Shown piece after piece: positions 6,505 through 7,448 of a stretch of DNA of 7,448 nucleotides. Within the stretch, counting starts at the first letter, position 1; each line of letters opens with the position of its first letter. The notes under the pieces are model-generated. The model ran no database searches and was not told the DNA's origin. It saw only the letters and a list, made by a program, of their open reading frames with translations. This DNA is from Holophagae bacterium (GTDB lineage: Bacteria; Acidobacteriota; Thermoanaerobaculia; Thermoanaerobaculales; Sulfomarinibacteraceae), in contig JAUWTC010000116.1 in NCBI GenBank assembly GCA_030609785.1, positions 1 to 7,448 on the forward strand, written 5' to 3'. The position numbers and the translations under genes were made by a program.

Positions 6505-7272
6505 TCATGAGTCAGAACTTTTGACCTGAATACGAATTCCGCTGGAACTGACCTCTTCCCGAGTGACTAACTGCAGGTACATGAAGGCGTACATCACCCT
6601 CGCGTTGACTCCTGGATTGAGAGGCCCCTTCTCGCACAGGTCGAAAAGCGTCGTCCGCCCGTCGACCATCTCCAACATCGTCATCTCCGACATCTCGAGG
6701 TGAAGGTTCTCCAGATGATCCGGTCGGGCCCCGCGTGAAAAGACCGTGCTGCGACCCCCCAATTTGCCCATCACCTTCTTGGCGTCAGCGATGTGTTTGC
6801 ATCCGGAGAGGATGGCCCTGGGCGTCGGAATCTTGATCTTGTAGACCTCATCGTCCCGAAAGACACCAACTTTGAACACGACCTCACCCTCGTCCCAGTT
6901 GAACAGGCCCCACAGAATATCTTCAACCTGTTCCCTGACCGCAGCGCCCAACTCTTCCTTTCGCAGAAAACCCATCTGAACCAGAATGCTCCCATGCCGT
7001 CGGCCTGGCTCCCGATCCAGTTCTTCCGACGAAACCTGGTGCTGCGCCTCGGTGATCCGCCCTTTGCTGACCAGATAGTCGCCGAGCGACATCCCTCGGT
7101 CCGACGACGTCGCAAAGATGATGTCGCCCTCAATAAAATAGAGTTTTCGGGTTTCCTCACCTCGAGAGAATTCCATGACACCGGGCACTCCATGCCGGTG
7201 AATCGTCGCCAACATCTCCGAAAGCGCCGTCCGGCTCAAGTTCCCACGGAAAATGAAATCGGTATCACCCAT
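6505..7272 (-). CDS. DUF4388 (PATAN) domain protein with MshEN-like motifs
   Basis: The 255-residue soluble protein has no signal peptide or membrane helix. The N-terminal part (about 5-85) is a DUF4388/PATAN domain: FRGNLSRTALSEMLATI, then VMEFSRGEETRKLYFIEGDIIFATS. PATAN domains occur in regulators of surface motility, gliding and differentiation, usually as interaction modules. Residues 62-85 (SLGDYLVSKG...) and 92-115 (RHGSILVQMGFL...EQ) resemble two consecutive copies of the MshEN/GspE N-terminal motif, which binds cyclic di-GMP in some proteins. A C-terminal helical, winged-helix-like part (about 195-240, LEMVDGRTTLFDLCEKGPL) follows. ATG 7272 and the adjacent GTG 7275 are both possible; a weak AGAAG lies 8 or 5 nt upstream, and a stop at 7284-7286 blocks further extension. 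It sits 45 nt after tRNA-Sec and 45 nt before the FmdB gene. A link to the pilus genes is inference. Confidence 0.85.
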   Translation of the reverse strand: MGDTDFIFRGNLSRTALSEMLATIHRHGVPGVMEFSRGEETRKLYFIEGDIIFATSSDRGMSLGDYLVSKGRITEAQHQVSSEELDREPGRRHGSILVQMGFLRKEELGAAVREQVEDILWGLFNWDEGEVVFKVGVFRDDEVYKIKIPTPRAILSGCKHIADAKKVMGKLGGRSTVFSRGARPDHLENLHLEMSEMTMLEMVDGRTTLFDLCEKGPLNPGVNARVMYAFMYLQLVTREEVSSSGIRIQVKSSDS

Positions 7273-7317
7273 CACATCGACTTCTATGTTGAGTCAGCCC
7301 CTCTCCTCTGGTGAAAC

Positions 7318-7416
7318 TGGCGGAAGCGCAAGGGAATCGAACCCTCCGATCGACCCTCACCAGGCCGACCCAACGGATTTGAAGTCCGCGGAGACCACCA
7401 GGCCCCATGCGCTTCC
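7318..7416 (-). tRNA. selC: tRNA-Sec (anticodon UCA), CCA encoded
   Basis: This is the selenocysteine tRNA, which decodes UGA at Sec codons with SelB. Read on the minus strand it shows the diagnostic features. The acceptor stem has 8 bp (GGAAGCGC at 7416-7409 with GCGCTTCC at 7329-7322). The D stem has 6 bp (GGGGCC/GGUCUC, with G-U pairs). The anticodon loop is CUUCAAA with UCA at 7382-7380. A long variable arm has UCGGCCU pairing with GGGUCGA. The T arm is GAGGG-UUCGAUU-CCCUU. Discriminator G (7321) and a genomic CCA (7320-7318) complete a 99-nt gene, within the normal tRNA-Sec range. The 8-bp acceptor, long D stem and long extra arm exclude an opal suppressor of another type. No selA, selB, selD or Sec-containing gene lies in the window. 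Confidence 0.96.
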
Positions 7417-7426
7417 GAACCGACGC

Positions 7427-7432
7427 ATTCTA
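7427..7432 (-). promoter_or_regulatory. Possible -10 element of the tRNA-Sec promoter
   Basis: On the minus strand TAGAAT (close to TATAAT) ends 10 nt before the mature tRNA 5' end, a fitting place for a -10 box. The matching -35 would fall just beyond the window edge, so the promoter cannot be confirmed. Confidence 0.25.
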
Positions 7433-7448
7433 ACAGATTCGTTGACAA

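Noticed and set aside
6460..6507. The DUF4388 gene ends in TGA, and the frame continues open for 15 codons into the FmdB gene, next to a tRNA-Sec gene: a possible Sec read-through fusion.
   Set aside because: An in-frame, stop-free 15-codon gap is expected by chance about one time in six. FmdB starts with its universal MPLYEYEC and has its own ribosome site. Only a 4-bp stem (GAGG/CCTC) follows the TGA, not a convincing SECIS.
6793..7314. 173-codon open frame on the plus strand opposite the DUF4388 gene.
   Set aside because: It is the complement of a well-supported domain gene, has no family features of its own, and would overlap the gene completely.
7442..7447. TTGACA on the plus strand at the right edge, a possible -35 of a rightward gene.
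   Set aside because: The spacer and -10 would be outside the window; nothing in view supports it.

Overview
The window carries the downstream half of a type IV pilus (T4P) gene cluster, a coupled lipoprotein gene, a repeat-rich gap, and an opposite-strand block of two accessory genes headed by a selenocysteine tRNA. The sequence is GC-rich (roughly 60% by eye). The order pilT-pilC-pilS-pilR is the one known from Myxococcus and Geobacter-type clusters. Together with a DUF4388 (PATAN) protein and tRNA-Sec, it suggests a Gram-negative bacterium of the Myxococcota, Desulfobacterota or Acidobacteriota kind. No rRNA or lineage-specific marker is present, so I do not go further.

Plus strand, 1-5878: pilT (retraction ATPase, 5' end outside the window), pilC (inner-membrane platform), pilS (sensor kinase), pilR (sigma-54 response regulator) and a DUF192 lipoprotein. 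The junctions are very tight: 2 nt between pilT and pilC, then TGATG, GTGA and ATGA overlaps. This looks like one translationally coupled operon. PilT and PilC belong to the pilus motor, and PilS/PilR is the two-component system that usually controls the sigma-54-dependent pilA promoter. No pilA or pilB is visible; DUF192 sits where pilA often lies. A perfect 12-bp GC-rich hairpin lies in the first codons of pilS and may act as an attenuator between motor and regulator genes. Four copies of a heptanucleotide lie at the 5' end of the DUF192 gene, where a change in copy number would shift the frame.

Gap, 5879-6150, between convergent genes: no gene is supported. It holds a 180-bp foldback element with perfect 20-bp inverted ends and an imperfect palindromic interior, followed by a purine-rich degenerate repeat.

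Minus strand, 7416-6151 (read right to left): tRNA-Sec (anticodon UCA, CCA encoded), a DUF4388 protein with two segments resembling the cyclic-di-GMP-binding MshEN motif, and an FmdB-type zinc ribbon protein. The tRNA implies that the organism makes selenoproteins, but no Sec-encoding gene or sel gene is in view. The DUF4388 protein could link a second messenger to surface behaviour such as pilus motility, but that is inference.

I found no clearly new multi-gene system. The most checkable oddities are the heptamer repeat in the lipoprotein signal sequence, the hairpin inside pilS, the foldback element and the MshEN-like motifs.
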